Assembly (NCBI RefSeq): GCF_005877005.1
Contig: NZ_SSNH01000002.1
Coordinates: forward strand, 310,001 to 374,000
Source of the DNA: Sinomonas susongensis
GTDB taxonomy: Bacteria; Actinomycetota; Actinomycetes; Actinomycetales; Micrococcaceae
Direction of reading: 5' to 3'
Length of the DNA: 64,000 bases
The position numbers were made by a program, and so were the translations under genes. The notes under the pieces were generated by a model, which searched no databases, was not told the DNA's origin, and saw only the letters and a list, made by a program, of their open reading frames with translations. Shown one piece after another: positions 30,126-37,745 of this stretch (its first letter is position 1; every line of letters starts with the position of its first letter).

Positions 30126-30188
30126 GGGGAGGAAAGTGGGGGTGGGGGCGGGGAGGAAAGTGGGGCGCCTCCGGGGAGGAAAGTGGGG
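30126..30188 (+). repeat. three 16-bp direct repeats GGGGAGGAAAGTGGGG
   Basis: Perfect copies start at 30126, 30150 and 30173 (periods 24 and 23). They lie between the DUF3040 stop codon and the terminator. The core GGAAAGTGGGG resembles the reverse-oriented GGGAAGTGGG in the mraZ operator region, so a link with MraZ binding is possible. Confidence 0.85.
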
Positions 30189-30206
30189 CTGGCTCCTGCG
30201 CCGGCC

Positions 30207-30566
30207 TCAGCCCTGTTCCCGCCGGCGCTCATCCCATCTGGCTTCGAGCCGAGAGAGGAATCCGCTCTTCCCGCGACCGGGGCGCGGTTGGCGCATTCGG
30301 CCAGGGCGCCTCAACGTCCCGTAGTAGACGCTCGCGCCCATGATGAGGAATCCGACGACCCCGACGAACACGTTCGAGAATTGGACCCCGCCCAGGAGCA
30401 GGACCAGAAGTCCCACGATGCCTCCGAGTACTCCGAGCACGACGTGGCGCGTCGAGAATCGCCGTAGGGCGTCGGCGCCCATGGAGTCTGCGAATTTGGG
30501 GTCTTCCTCGTGCAGCTGCTTCTCAAGCTGCTCGAGCATCTTCTGTTCGTGCTCGGAGAGAGGCAT
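30207..30566 (-). CDS. DUF3040 membrane protein
   Basis: This 119-residue actinobacterial protein begins MPLSEHEQKMLEQLEKQLHEEDPKFADSM (the DUF3040 signature), has two adjacent membrane segments (about residues 42-60, VVLGVLGGIVGLLVLLLGG, and 66-83), and a basic Arg/Pro/Gly-rich C-terminus. Function is unknown; the gene usually sits beside the dcw cluster in actinobacteria. AAGGAG lies six bases before the ATG. A terminator hairpin follows about 100 bases after the stop. Confidence 0.9.
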   Translation of the reverse strand: MPLSEHEQKMLEQLEKQLHEEDPKFADSMGADALRRFSTRHVVLGVLGGIVGLLVLLLGGVQFSNVFVGVVGFLIMGASVYYGTLRRPGRMRQPRPGRGKSGFLSRLEARWDERRREQG

Positions 30567-30762
30567 CGCGACTCCTTCATGCTTAATGCGACGGACACAG
30601 GACCGCCATCAGCACAACGCACCGGACCGACGTCCAGTTCCGCGAGCATCGGTTGGGGCTCAACGAGCTGCTGCCCCGCCCGTCTGTGATAGTTCTACGG
30701 CTGCCCGCCGATTCGATGCTTCACCAATATTCAAGGTCTTTTAAGGATAGGCTTTCGGGTTC

Positions 30763-32046
30763 TCATCCAAAAGAGGTGGAAGGTCCGTCGGGCCCTTCGG
30801 AGACGCCGGGGAGGGAAGGCGGACGACGCCGGTCATCGCCGTCGTCGAGGAGGCTCGCCGGGCGCAGGGAGGCCTGTCCGAACCGAGCCGTCACGGCGTC
30901 GAGCGTCTGCTCCGCGGTGCGCCAATTGTCGTCTCGCCGTTCGAGGCTCAGCTGTACCGCTCCCCCGCTGCGGGCGAGCCGCTCGCCCCGAAGGCCGATC
31001 AGTCGAACGCTCTGCGGCCGGGGACCGAGGCTCGCCAGCAGGCGGACTCCCTCCTCGAACAGCACCTGGGCCGAGTCCGTCGGGACGGTCAGCGCCCTCG
31101 ACCTCGAGAGTGTCGAGAAATCGGCGTAGCGCAGCTTGAGCGCGACCGTTCCTGCCTCGACCCCGGTAGAGCGGAGCCGGCCCGCGACGCGGTGGGCCAG
31201 TCGGAGGAGCTCTCGGCGCAGGACGGCGTCGTCCGCCACGTCCGCGCCGAAGGTCTCCTCGGCTCCCACGCTCTTCTCTTCCCGCTCGGGGGTGACGCGC
31301 CGATCGTCGATTCCCCAGCTCAGCGCCTTTGCGTGCAGCCCCGAGGCACCGAGAACCCGTTGGAGCGTCGAGTCAGGCGTGTGGGCAAGGTCCGCGACCG
31401 TATGGACGCCGAGCCGTGCGAGCGCCTCTGCGGTCTTGCCACCGATGCCCCAGAGCGCGTTGACGGGCAGCGAGTGGAGATACGGCACCGTCTCCTCGGG
31501 ACGGATGACAAGGAGCCCGTCCGGCTTGCAGCGGGCCGACGCGATCTTTGCCACGAACTTCGTGGCAGCGACGCCCACGGAGGCAGCCAGGCCCAGGCGC
31601 TCCCGCACGGCCGCCTTGATCGAAGCCCCGATCTGCTCGGGCGCCCCGAGCCTGCGGACGGCTCCCGAGACGTCGAGGAACGCTTCGTCGACGCTCAGCG
31701 GCTCGACGAGGTCCGTGAATTCGCCGAGAAGCCCCATGAGCTCCCGTGATACCTCGTAGTACAGCTTGTGCCTCGGCTCCACGACGATCGCGCGAGGGCA
31801 CAGCCGCAAGGCGTTCGCCATGGGCATCGCGCTCCGCACCCCGTACGCGCGCGCCTCGTAGCTGGCGGAGAGCACCACCGAGCGTTCCGACGGGAAGCCG
31901 ACGATGACCATCCTGCCGCGCAGCTCGGGTCGCTCCCGCTGCTCGACCCCGACGAAGAACGCGTCCATGTCGACGTGCAGGATTCCCCGACGCCGGAGGG
32001 CAGCGAGGGGCTCAGCGCCTGCTCCCCCGCCATCCCGCCTGTCCAT
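30763..32046 (-). CDS. dinB: DNA polymerase IV (DinB, Y-family)
   Basis: Translesion polymerase. The 427-residue protein has the catalytic ILHVDMDAFFVGVEQRERP (first acidic residue), VVLSASYEARAYGVRSAMPM, and the second acidic pair in PLSVDEAFLDVSG. It also has helix-hairpin-helix GIGGKTAEALARLGV, and the little-finger domain (FSTLSRSRAL, VRLIGLRGERL). The C-terminus lacks an obvious beta-clamp motif that I can identify with confidence. The ATG at 32046 follows GGAGGA, but the preceding TAGCAT is at the leaderless distance as well. No LexA box of the type GAAC-N4-GTTC was seen before it. Confidence 0.94.
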   Translation of the reverse strand: MDRRDGGGAGAEPLAALRRRGILHVDMDAFFVGVEQRERPELRGRMVIVGFPSERSVVLSASYEARAYGVRSAMPMANALRLCPRAIVVEPRHKLYYEVSRELMGLLGEFTDLVEPLSVDEAFLDVSGAVRRLGAPEQIGASIKAAVRERLGLAASVGVAATKFVAKIASARCKPDGLLVIRPEETVPYLHSLPVNALWGIGGKTAEALARLGVHTVADLAHTPDSTLQRVLGASGLHAKALSWGIDDRRVTPEREEKSVGAEETFGADVADDAVLRRELLRLAHRVAGRLRSTGVEAGTVALKLRYADFSTLSRSRALTVPTDSAQVLFEEGVRLLASLGPRPQSVRLIGLRGERLARSGGAVQLSLERRDDNWRTAEQTLDAVTARFGQASLRPASLLDDGDDRRRPPSLPGVSEGPDGPSTSFG

Positions 32047-32052
32047 TCCTCC

Positions 32053-32058
32053 ATGCTA
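32053..32058 (-). promoter_or_regulatory. -10 element of dinB, leaderless layout
   Basis: TAGCAT, then GGAGGA, then the ATG of dinB. If transcription starts about seven bases after the hexamer the message has no leader and GGAGGA is not transcribed. Confidence 0.45.
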
Positions 32059-32130
32059 GGCCGCGTCGGCGACCCCCTCCTGCGCCCCGACCCGGCAGCC
32101 ACCGCGGCAGGCGACGGAAACAGCGGCCCG

Positions 32131-32136
32131 TAGACT
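32131..32136 (+). promoter_or_regulatory. -10 element upstream of the lipoprotein gene
   Basis: TAGACT, identical to the hexamer before hisD, dnaE and glk, but here about 86 bases before the start codon. A GACCGGG/CCCGGTC hairpin (32138-32168) would be in the leader. Confidence 0.4.
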
Positions 32137-32222
32137 TGACCGGGGATCCGGCCCGGGTTGTCCCGGTCGGAGCCCCGAAACGACTCGAACAGGACAGCGT
32201 CAGACACGAGCGGAGGATGCGA

Positions 32223-32837
32223 GTGACCGTGCCGAGGGTGACAGTGCCGAGAGCGACATCGACGAAACCAGCTGCGACAAGAGTGGCACCGCGTTCTGGG
32301 AATCGCCGTGGTGGGCTCGTCCCAGTCTTCTTCCTCGCCGGCCTGCTTCTCGCGGGCTGCTCGGACACTGGCGCGACGAACGCGCAGTCCACCACGAGCA
32401 CAGCGCCCTCCGCCTCTGCGACAGTGTCCTCGGCGGCGACCAGCACGGCGTCGCCCACTGTGAGTGCGAGCGACACGCCGTCGTCGTCCGCCTCCTCGAC
32501 CGTCAACGCTCTCGTGCCCGGATTCCCGACCAAGGTGATTCCGATCATGCCCGGCTCGACCCCCCTCTCGACGAGCTACGACGCGACGACCAACCCGGCA
32601 AAGGCCTCTCTCGTCGCCTCGACCGGTTCGGCCTCGGCGCAGATCCTCTCCTACTACTCCGGGCAGTTCACCGGCCAGGGCTTCACTGCCGTGGCCCCGA
32701 CGAGGGTCGGTACGACCGACAGCCAGGATTTCGTGCGGTCGAACGGCAAGGAGACGGTCAACGTTGCCGTCGTCGTCGTCGACGGCCGCACGACCTACAC
32801 GGTCGGCGCCTCCGTGAATCCCTCGGCCCTCAAGTAG
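32223..32837 (+). CDS. putative lipoprotein
   Basis: A 204-residue exported protein of unknown function. A basic N-terminus (TSTKPAATRVAPRSGNRRGG) is followed by a hydrophobic stretch and a lipobox LLLAGC, so the cysteine near residue 41 would be lipidated after LspA cleavage. A Ser/Thr/Ala linker of about 55 residues leads to a folded C-terminal domain (GFPTKVIPIMPGSTPLSTSYD, ILSYYSGQFTGQGFTAV, DGRTTYTVGASV) with no motif I recognise. GTG at 32223 was chosen because GGAGG lies six bases upstream; ATG at 32217 touches that site. idsA follows after two bases, so they share a message. Confidence 0.8.
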   Translation: MTVPRVTVPRATSTKPAATRVAPRSGNRRGGLVPVFFLAGLLLAGCSDTGATNAQSTTSTAPSASATVSSAATSTASPTVSASDTPSSSASSTVNALVPGFPTKVIPIMPGSTPLSTSYDATTNPAKASLVASTGSASAQILSYYSGQFTGQGFTAVAPTRVGTTDSQDFVRSNGKETVNVAVVVVDGRTTYTVGASVNPSALK

Positions 32838-32839
32838 CC

Positions 32840-33943
32840 ATGTCAGCCGAAGCAGCCATGTCAGCCCCGCACGAAGAGCAGGCCCGCTACCGCGAGTTCC
32901 TTGCGCGCGAGCTCAACGGCTTCCTCGAGGCGCGGGCCGCGGCCATGGCGTCCGTGTCTGCCGAGGTCGCGCCGCTCATGGACGCGATCTCGGGACTTGT
33001 GACCGGGGGCAAGCGGCTGCGGGCACTCTTCTGCTACTGGGGCTGGCGCGGCGCAGGAGGCGACGTCCTCGGCCGCGACGCCGTCCAGGCCGGCGTCGCA
33101 CTCGAGCTCTTCCAGGGGGCGGCGCTCATCCACGATGACATCATCGACCGGTCAGATATCCGCCGGGGTGGCCCGAGCGTGCACCGACGCTTCGGGCAGC
33201 TCCATCGCGACCGGGGTTGGGCCCTCGACGAGGAGCGGTTCGGGCAGGCGGCCGCCATCCTCACGGGCGACCTGTGCCTCTCCTTCTGCGAGGAGGCGTT
33301 CACCGCCATCGGGCCGGCCGCCGGATCGACGACGTCCGCCCGCCGCATCTTCAACACCATGCGGGCCGAGGTGATGGCCGGACAGTACCTCGACATCCTC
33401 GAGGAGGTCGCTGGGCCGAGCCGCCCCCGCAGCGAGGCCGTCGCTACCGCCGCCAACGTGATCCGCTACAAGTCCGCCAAGTACTCGACCGAGCATCCGC
33501 TCGCCATCGGCGGCGCTCTCGCCGGCGCTGACGCCGGACTGCTCGACGCGTACTCGCGCTTCTCGCTGCCGCTCGGGGAGGCCTTCCAGCTGCGCGACGA
33601 CGTCCTCGGAGTCTTCGGGGACCCGCAGACGACCGGGAAGCCCGCGGGCGACGACCTCCGCGAGGGCAAACGCACCGTGCTCGTCGCCTATGCGCTCGAG
33701 CGGACGACGGCGGAAGGTGCCGCGCTCCTCGAGGCGAGCCTCGGCAGGCAGGACCTGACGGACGACGACGTCGAACGCCTCCGGGAGGTCATCGGCGGGA
33801 GCGGCGCACTCGATGCGACGGAGGCCCTCATCGACGGCCTCTCGACTCGCGCCTTCGAGGCCCTCGCCGAGCTCCCTGTGCCCGAGGACGTCCGCGCCGC
33901 GCTCCAGAGCCTCGGCCTCGCCGCAGTCCAGCGGGCGTCCTGA
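32840..33943 (+). CDS. idsA: polyprenyl diphosphate synthase (geranylgeranyl type)
   Basis: Chain-elongating isoprenyl diphosphate synthase making C15-C20 or longer precursors for menaquinone, carotenoids or lipid carriers. The 367-residue protein has GGKRLRALFCYWGWRG, the first Asp-rich motif LIHDDIIDRSDIRRG, the KYSTEHPLAIGGALAG region and the second motif FQLRDDVLGVFGDPQTTGKPAGDDLREGK. Product length cannot be read from this alone. Two in-frame ATG codons (32840 and 32858) lie in a short duplicated CATGTCAGCC sequence. Its place near aroG, the PASTA kinase and an Rv2175c-like gene matches the order idsA2-Rv2175c-pknL-aroG in mycobacteria. Confidence 0.9.
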   Translation: MSAEAAMSAPHEEQARYREFLARELNGFLEARAAAMASVSAEVAPLMDAISGLVTGGKRLRALFCYWGWRGAGGDVLGRDAVQAGVALELFQGAALIHDDIIDRSDIRRGGPSVHRRFGQLHRDRGWALDEERFGQAAAILTGDLCLSFCEEAFTAIGPAAGSTTSARRIFNTMRAEVMAGQYLDILEEVAGPSRPRSEAVATAANVIRYKSAKYSTEHPLAIGGALAGADAGLLDAYSRFSLPLGEAFQLRDDVLGVFGDPQTTGKPAGDDLREGKRTVLVAYALERTTAEGAALLEASLGRQDLTDDDVERLREVIGGSGALDATEALIDGLSTRAFEALAELPVPEDVRAALQSLGLAAVQRAS

Positions 33944-33949
33944 GGCGAC

Positions 33950-34303
33950 CTACCAGGCGAGGATCTGGGCCCGTCGGCGGATTTCAGTCTTGCGGCCCTG
34001 TCGGAGGGCATCGATGGGACGGCCGCCTAGCGACTCGTCCGGGGTGAAGAGCCACACAATCAGCTCTTCGTCCGAGAACCCGGCGTCAGCGAGGACCGCG
34101 ATCGTGCCCTTGAGGCTGTCCACCACGTGGTCGCCGTCAATGAAGAGGGCAGGAACGGAACGGATGCCGCGCTCGCCGATTCTCAGGGCGACGAGCGCCC
34201 TCTCATCCAGGAGCCCGTGCACCTTCGTGATCTTGCAGCCGAGCCTTTCGGCCACCTCGGGCAGCGGAAGCCACTCTGACACCAGATCCTCAATCTCACT
34301 CAC
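33950..34303 (-). CDS. Rv2175c-like DNA-binding protein, putative PknL substrate
   Basis: This 117-residue protein has a winged helix-turn-helix start (VSEWLPLPEVAERLGCKITKVHGLLDERALV), then a short beta-rich part (IRSVPALFIDGDHVVDSL) and a C-terminal helical part (FSDEELIVWLFTPDESLGGRPIDALRQGR). In M. tuberculosis, Rv2175c binds DNA and is inactivated by phosphorylation by PknL, encoded next to it; a PASTA kinase gene lies at 35691 here. It is divergent from the transglycosylase gene and convergent with idsA, six bases apart. Confidence 0.8.
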   Translation of the reverse strand: MSEIEDLVSEWLPLPEVAERLGCKITKVHGLLDERALVALRIGERGIRSVPALFIDGDHVVDSLKGTIAVLADAGFSDEELIVWLFTPDESLGGRPIDALRQGRKTEIRRRAQILAW

Positions 34304-34392
34304 TGGACAAGCGTGCCATGGAGCAGGCCACCGCTCCTAGTCCGGCTCCTGGCGCCTTGTGCTCGCCCGGGATCCGTGAGAGATTCACTTTG

Positions 34393-34453
34393 GTCACATC
34401 CGTATCTGAAGTTGTCAAGCGACACTCCAGTCACACAGGAATCATTGGTCACA
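34393..34453 (+). promoter_or_regulatory. three GTCACA repeats upstream of the transglycosylase gene
   Basis: GTCACA occurs at 34393-34398, 34430-34435 and 34448-34453, the last directly before the GGGAGGA ribosome site. Two copies are within TTGGTCACA. MtrA, the actinobacterial response regulator of cell-wall hydrolase genes, binds GTCACA-like repeats in mycobacteria; the assignment here is inference. Confidence 0.45.
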
Positions 34454-34465
34454 GGGAGGACTTTC

Positions 34466-35611
34466 ATGTCGGCCACACGCCAGGCTCTGCCCGGGTACAG
34501 GTCCAAGCTGCCAGCCGTCGCCGTCACCACGGCAACCCTCCCCGCCGTGGTCCTCTCCTCCCTTGCGCTGGCCGAGCCTGCCTCCGCAGCAGCGACCCCC
34601 GCGCAGCTCCAAGGTGCGCAGGCCGACGCACACGCGGCGGCCCCTCAGGCCGAGATCGTGCCGGCGTCGCAGATCGCAGCCCTCGTCCCAAGCCGCCTTG
34701 CGCCCTCGGCTGTTCCCGCGGCTCCGTCCGCACCCGAGCAGTACACGGTGGCAGAGGGCGACACGGTCTTCGGCATCGCGGCGCGCTTCGGGCTCGACTG
34801 GCATCAGGTCCTCGAGCGCAACGGGCTCCATGAGAGCTCGCTCATCTTCCCCGGCCAGAAGCTGGCCCTCGCCGGCAGCCCTGACTCGTCGCCTTCCGTC
34901 GCCCCGGCAGCCTCGCCGGCCCCCACCGCCCCGGAGGCGGCTGGGAGCTACACGATCCGGCCGGGAGACACGCTCTACGGCATTGCCACGAGGCTCCGCG
35001 TGCCCCTCGGAGACCTCCTCGCCGCGAACGGCCTCAGCCTCTCCTCGGTGATCTACGCGGGTCGCTCGCTCAAGCTCCCGGGTACGCCGACGGTCACAGC
35101 TGCGTCGGCCGCGCCAGCGCAGCCCCTCGTCGGAAACAGCTTCCTCGGCTTCACCTATCCGGATGCCGTGGTCTCCTCCGCCAACGAGAACAAGCAGATC
35201 CTGAACGCCTCCCCGGTGCCGACGCGGGAGCAGATGAAGCAAATCGTCGCGGACACGGCCAGGACCATGGGCGTCGACCCCGTGCTCGCGCTGTCCCTCG
35301 CCTACCAGGAGTCCGGCTTCAACCAGCGGGCCGTCTCCCCCGCGAATGCAATCGGCGTCATGCAGCTCGTGCCCTCATCGGCAGAATGGGCTTCCGCCCT
35401 CGTGGGCCGCAAGCTCAACCCCCTCGACCCCCGGGACAATGCGACCGCCGGCATCGCGATCCTGCGCGCACTCCTCGACGCGGGTCCGTCCCGGGACGTC
35501 GCCATTGCCGGCTACTACCAGGGCCAGACCTCGGTCGCTAAGCGCGGAATGTTCGACGACACCAAGGCATACGTCAAGGCCGTCACGGCGAACATGTCGC
35601 TCTTCCGCTGA
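34466..35611 (+). CDS. secreted LysM-containing lytic transglycosylase
   Basis: Predicted to cleave glycan strands in the cell wall. The 381-residue protein has a signal peptide (about residues 1-42, ending ASAA), two LysM peptidoglycan-binding domains at about 92-136 (YTVAEGDTVFGIAARFGLDW) and 161-205 (YTIRPGDTLYGIATRLRVPL), an Ala/Pro linker, and a C-terminal SLT domain from about 250. The domain has the catalytic glutamate in LALSLAYQESGFNQRAVSPA and the motifs GVMQLVPSSAEWA and AGYYQGQ. GGGAGGA lies five bases before the ATG. The long frame upstream (to 34313) lacks a ribosome site. Confidence 0.9.
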   Translation: MSATRQALPGYRSKLPAVAVTTATLPAVVLSSLALAEPASAAATPAQLQGAQADAHAAAPQAEIVPASQIAALVPSRLAPSAVPAAPSAPEQYTVAEGDTVFGIAARFGLDWHQVLERNGLHESSLIFPGQKLALAGSPDSSPSVAPAASPAPTAPEAAGSYTIRPGDTLYGIATRLRVPLGDLLAANGLSLSSVIYAGRSLKLPGTPTVTAASAAPAQPLVGNSFLGFTYPDAVVSSANENKQILNASPVPTREQMKQIVADTARTMGVDPVLALSLAYQESGFNQRAVSPANAIGVMQLVPSSAEWASALVGRKLNPLDPRDNATAGIAILRALLDAGPSRDVAIAGYYQGQTSVAKRGMFDDTKAYVKAVTANMSLFR

Positions 35612-35622
35612 GCCCGAGGACC

Positions 35623-35650
35623 GCGGGCCGGCCATCCTGCACCGGCCCGC
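35623..35650 (+). terminator. stem-loop after the transglycosylase gene
   Basis: GCGGGCCGG (35623-35631) pairs with CCGGCCCGC (35642-35650) around a 10-base loop, 12 bases after the stop codon. No U tract follows. Confidence 0.4.
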
Positions 35651-35678
35651 CTCCGGGCCCGACGGCTCCCGTTCGGCT

Positions 35679-35684
35679 TAGGAT
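35679..35684 (+). promoter_or_regulatory. -10 element of pknL, leaderless layout
   Basis: TAGGAT, six bases, then the GTG start. There is no Shine-Dalgarno sequence at a normal distance. Confidence 0.5.
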
Positions 35685-35690
35685 CGTAGG

Positions 35691-37718
35691 GTGAACGCAG
35701 AGCACACGGACGGCCTCGTGGGCGGAATCGTCGGCGGGCGCTACGAGGTCGAGTCGCTGCTCGGGACGGGCGGAATGGCGACGGTCTACCTCGCCATCGA
35801 CACGAAGCTCCAGCGGCGGGTCGCCCTCAAGGTCCTGCATCCGCATCTGAGCCGGGACCGGAACTTCGCCGAGCGCTTCGAGCGCGAGGCCATTGCCGCG
35901 GCGCAGCTTTCGCATCCGCATGTCGTCTCCATGCTGGACCGCGGTCAGGACGGCGGGGTGCTGTACCTCGTCATGGAGTTCGTCGCGGGGCGCACGCTGC
36001 GCGACCTCCTGGACGAGAACGGGGCCCTGGCACCCAAGCAGGCGCTCGCGCTCATCGACGCGGTGGTGGACGGGCTCGCGGCTGCCCACGCAGCCGGCAT
36101 CATCCACCGCGACGTCAAGCCGGCGAACGTCCTCCTCGCGGACGACGGCCGCGTCAAGGTAGGCGACTTCGGACTTGCGCGAAGCCTCGCCGCCACGCAC
36201 GTCACGGACACCCTCTTCGGCACCGCAGAGTACATCGCCCCGGAAATGCTGACCGGGCATCCCGTGGATGCCCGCACCGATCTCTACGCAACGGGCGTGA
36301 TGCTGTACGAGATGCTCACGGGGCGTCCGCCGTTCACAGGCGGCGACAGGAGCTTCGTCGCATACCGCCACGTCAATGAGGATGTGCCCGCTCCCTCGGC
36401 CCTCGCCCCCGGGCTTGCCCCCGAGCTCGACGAGCTCGTCGGGTGGATGACCCGACGGGATCCCGACGGCCGGCCGCCGAGCGCTCTCGCCCTGCTCGGC
36501 GAGGTCCGCGACATTCGGCGCTCGCTCACGGACGAGCAGCTCGACTACCGTGCACCGGGCGCGAAGACCCGTGCCGGAGAGGCTGCCACGAGCGTCATCG
36601 GGCCGCACGAGTCCCTGACCGAGAGGATGGCGGGAAGCCGGACACAGGCCCCCGCGCGGGGCACCGAAGTCATCGCGGCAATGGGCTCCGGCCACACGAG
36701 CGTGATGCCACGACCCGCGCCGCCCGTGCCGCTCAGTCCGCGCGAGCAGCGGCGGCAGGCCAAGGATTCCGACCGTGCGGCGCGCGCTGCAGCGGCTCGC
36801 CCGACTCATCAGCTCGGCAGGGGAAGCTCCCGGAGGCGCGGGGCGATCTGGCTCGCCGTCGTCGTCGTGCTCGCGCTCCTCGCGGCCGCGCTCGGCTGGT
36901 TCTTCGGCTTCGGGCCCGGCGCCCTCGCGACCGTGCCGCCCGTCAAGGACCTCACGTTCGCCCAGGCCCAGTCGGTCCTCCAGCAGTCCGGACTCGCCTA
37001 CAAGAGACAGGACGTCTACGACGACACTGTCTCCTCGGGCCTCGTCGTCGCGAGCGTGCCGGGCGCTGGCAGCCAGGTGCGCAAGTTCGAGGGCGTGCAG
37101 GTGATGGTGTCGAAGGGCCCGGAGCTCTTCCCCCTCGCCGACCTCACGGGCAAGTCGGTGAGCACCGCCAAGACCTCGATCTCGGACGCACAGATGACGC
37201 TCGGAACAGTGAGCGAGGCGTACAGCGACAGCGCCCCGCCGGGGACCGTGATGGTGCAGAGCCCGCCGCCCGGGGCACCCGTCAGGCACGGCACCGCGGT
37301 CTCGCTCACCGTCTCCAAGGGACCCCAGCCCGTCGCCGTCCCGCGCGTGGTGGGCCTCAGCCAGGACAGCGCCGTTGCCGCGGTCCAGGCAGCGGGCCTC
37401 CAGCCCGCGATCGCCGGGACCCCCGTGTTCGATCGCAATGTCCCCGCAGGCTCGGTCGCCGCGCAGACGCCCAATGCGGGCCAAGACGCTCCCAAGGGGT
37501 CGACCGTGACGCTGACCCTCTCCAAGGGGCCCCGCATGGTGCACGTCCCGAACTTCGTCGGCCAGCAGGTGACCGTCGCCAAAGCGGCGCTCGAGAAGCT
37601 GGGCTTCACCGTCAGTGTGCAGGACGTGCTCGGCGGCTTCTTCGGCACGGTTCGGGCTCAGGAGCCCGTGGACCGCGACGTTCCCGAAGGCTCGACGATC
37701 AACCTCACCGTCGTCTAG
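35691..37718 (+). CDS. pknL: Ser/Thr protein kinase with four PASTA domains (PknL-type)
   Basis: Membrane kinase sensing the cell wall. The 675-residue protein has a kinase domain at about 15-275: glycine loop GTGGMATV (25-32), Lys47 in VALKVL, HRDVKPAN (139-146), DFG (159-161) and APEMLTG. A Thr/Ser/Pro juxtamembrane region follows, then a membrane segment at about 384-405 (AIWLAVVVVLALLAAALGWF) and four PASTA repeats from about 414 to the end, each with VPxVxG-like starts and PPPG or PxxG turns. PASTA domains bind muropeptides or lipid II. I name it PknL from its neighbours (idsA, Rv2175c-like, aroG) rather than from sequence alone; PknB is usually in the oriC region. Confidence 0.9.
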   Translation: MNAEHTDGLVGGIVGGRYEVESLLGTGGMATVYLAIDTKLQRRVALKVLHPHLSRDRNFAERFEREAIAAAQLSHPHVVSMLDRGQDGGVLYLVMEFVAGRTLRDLLDENGALAPKQALALIDAVVDGLAAAHAAGIIHRDVKPANVLLADDGRVKVGDFGLARSLAATHVTDTLFGTAEYIAPEMLTGHPVDARTDLYATGVMLYEMLTGRPPFTGGDRSFVAYRHVNEDVPAPSALAPGLAPELDELVGWMTRRDPDGRPPSALALLGEVRDIRRSLTDEQLDYRAPGAKTRAGEAATSVIGPHESLTERMAGSRTQAPARGTEVIAAMGSGHTSVMPRPAPPVPLSPREQRRQAKDSDRAARAAAARPTHQLGRGSSRRRGAIWLAVVVVLALLAAALGWFFGFGPGALATVPPVKDLTFAQAQSVLQQSGLAYKRQDVYDDTVSSGLVVASVPGAGSQVRKFEGVQVMVSKGPELFPLADLTGKSVSTAKTSISDAQMTLGTVSEAYSDSAPPGTVMVQSPPPGAPVRHGTAVSLTVSKGPQPVAVPRVVGLSQDSAVAAVQAAGLQPAIAGTPVFDRNVPAGSVAAQTPNAGQDAPKGSTVTLTLSKGPRMVHVPNFVGQQVTVAKAALEKLGFTVSVQDVLGGFFGTVRAQEPVDRDVPEGSTINLTVV

Positions 37719-37745
37719 AAGCCACCCTCACGGCCGTGCAGGGCG

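Larger units (their letters stand above)
29836..30206. other. 371-base non-coding region between mraZ and DUF3040
   Basis: No supported gene here. Reading toward mraZ it holds three 16-bp repeats (30126-30188), a terminator hairpin for the DUF3040 gene (30077-30107), a G-rich strand with GGGGAAGTGGGGG near 30003-30016, a perfect 10-bp palindrome TCTCGCGAGA (29982-29991), and the mraZ promoter with its GTGG operator. Two GTCAATG segments at 29928 and 29955 form a short direct repeat. Confidence 0.7.
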
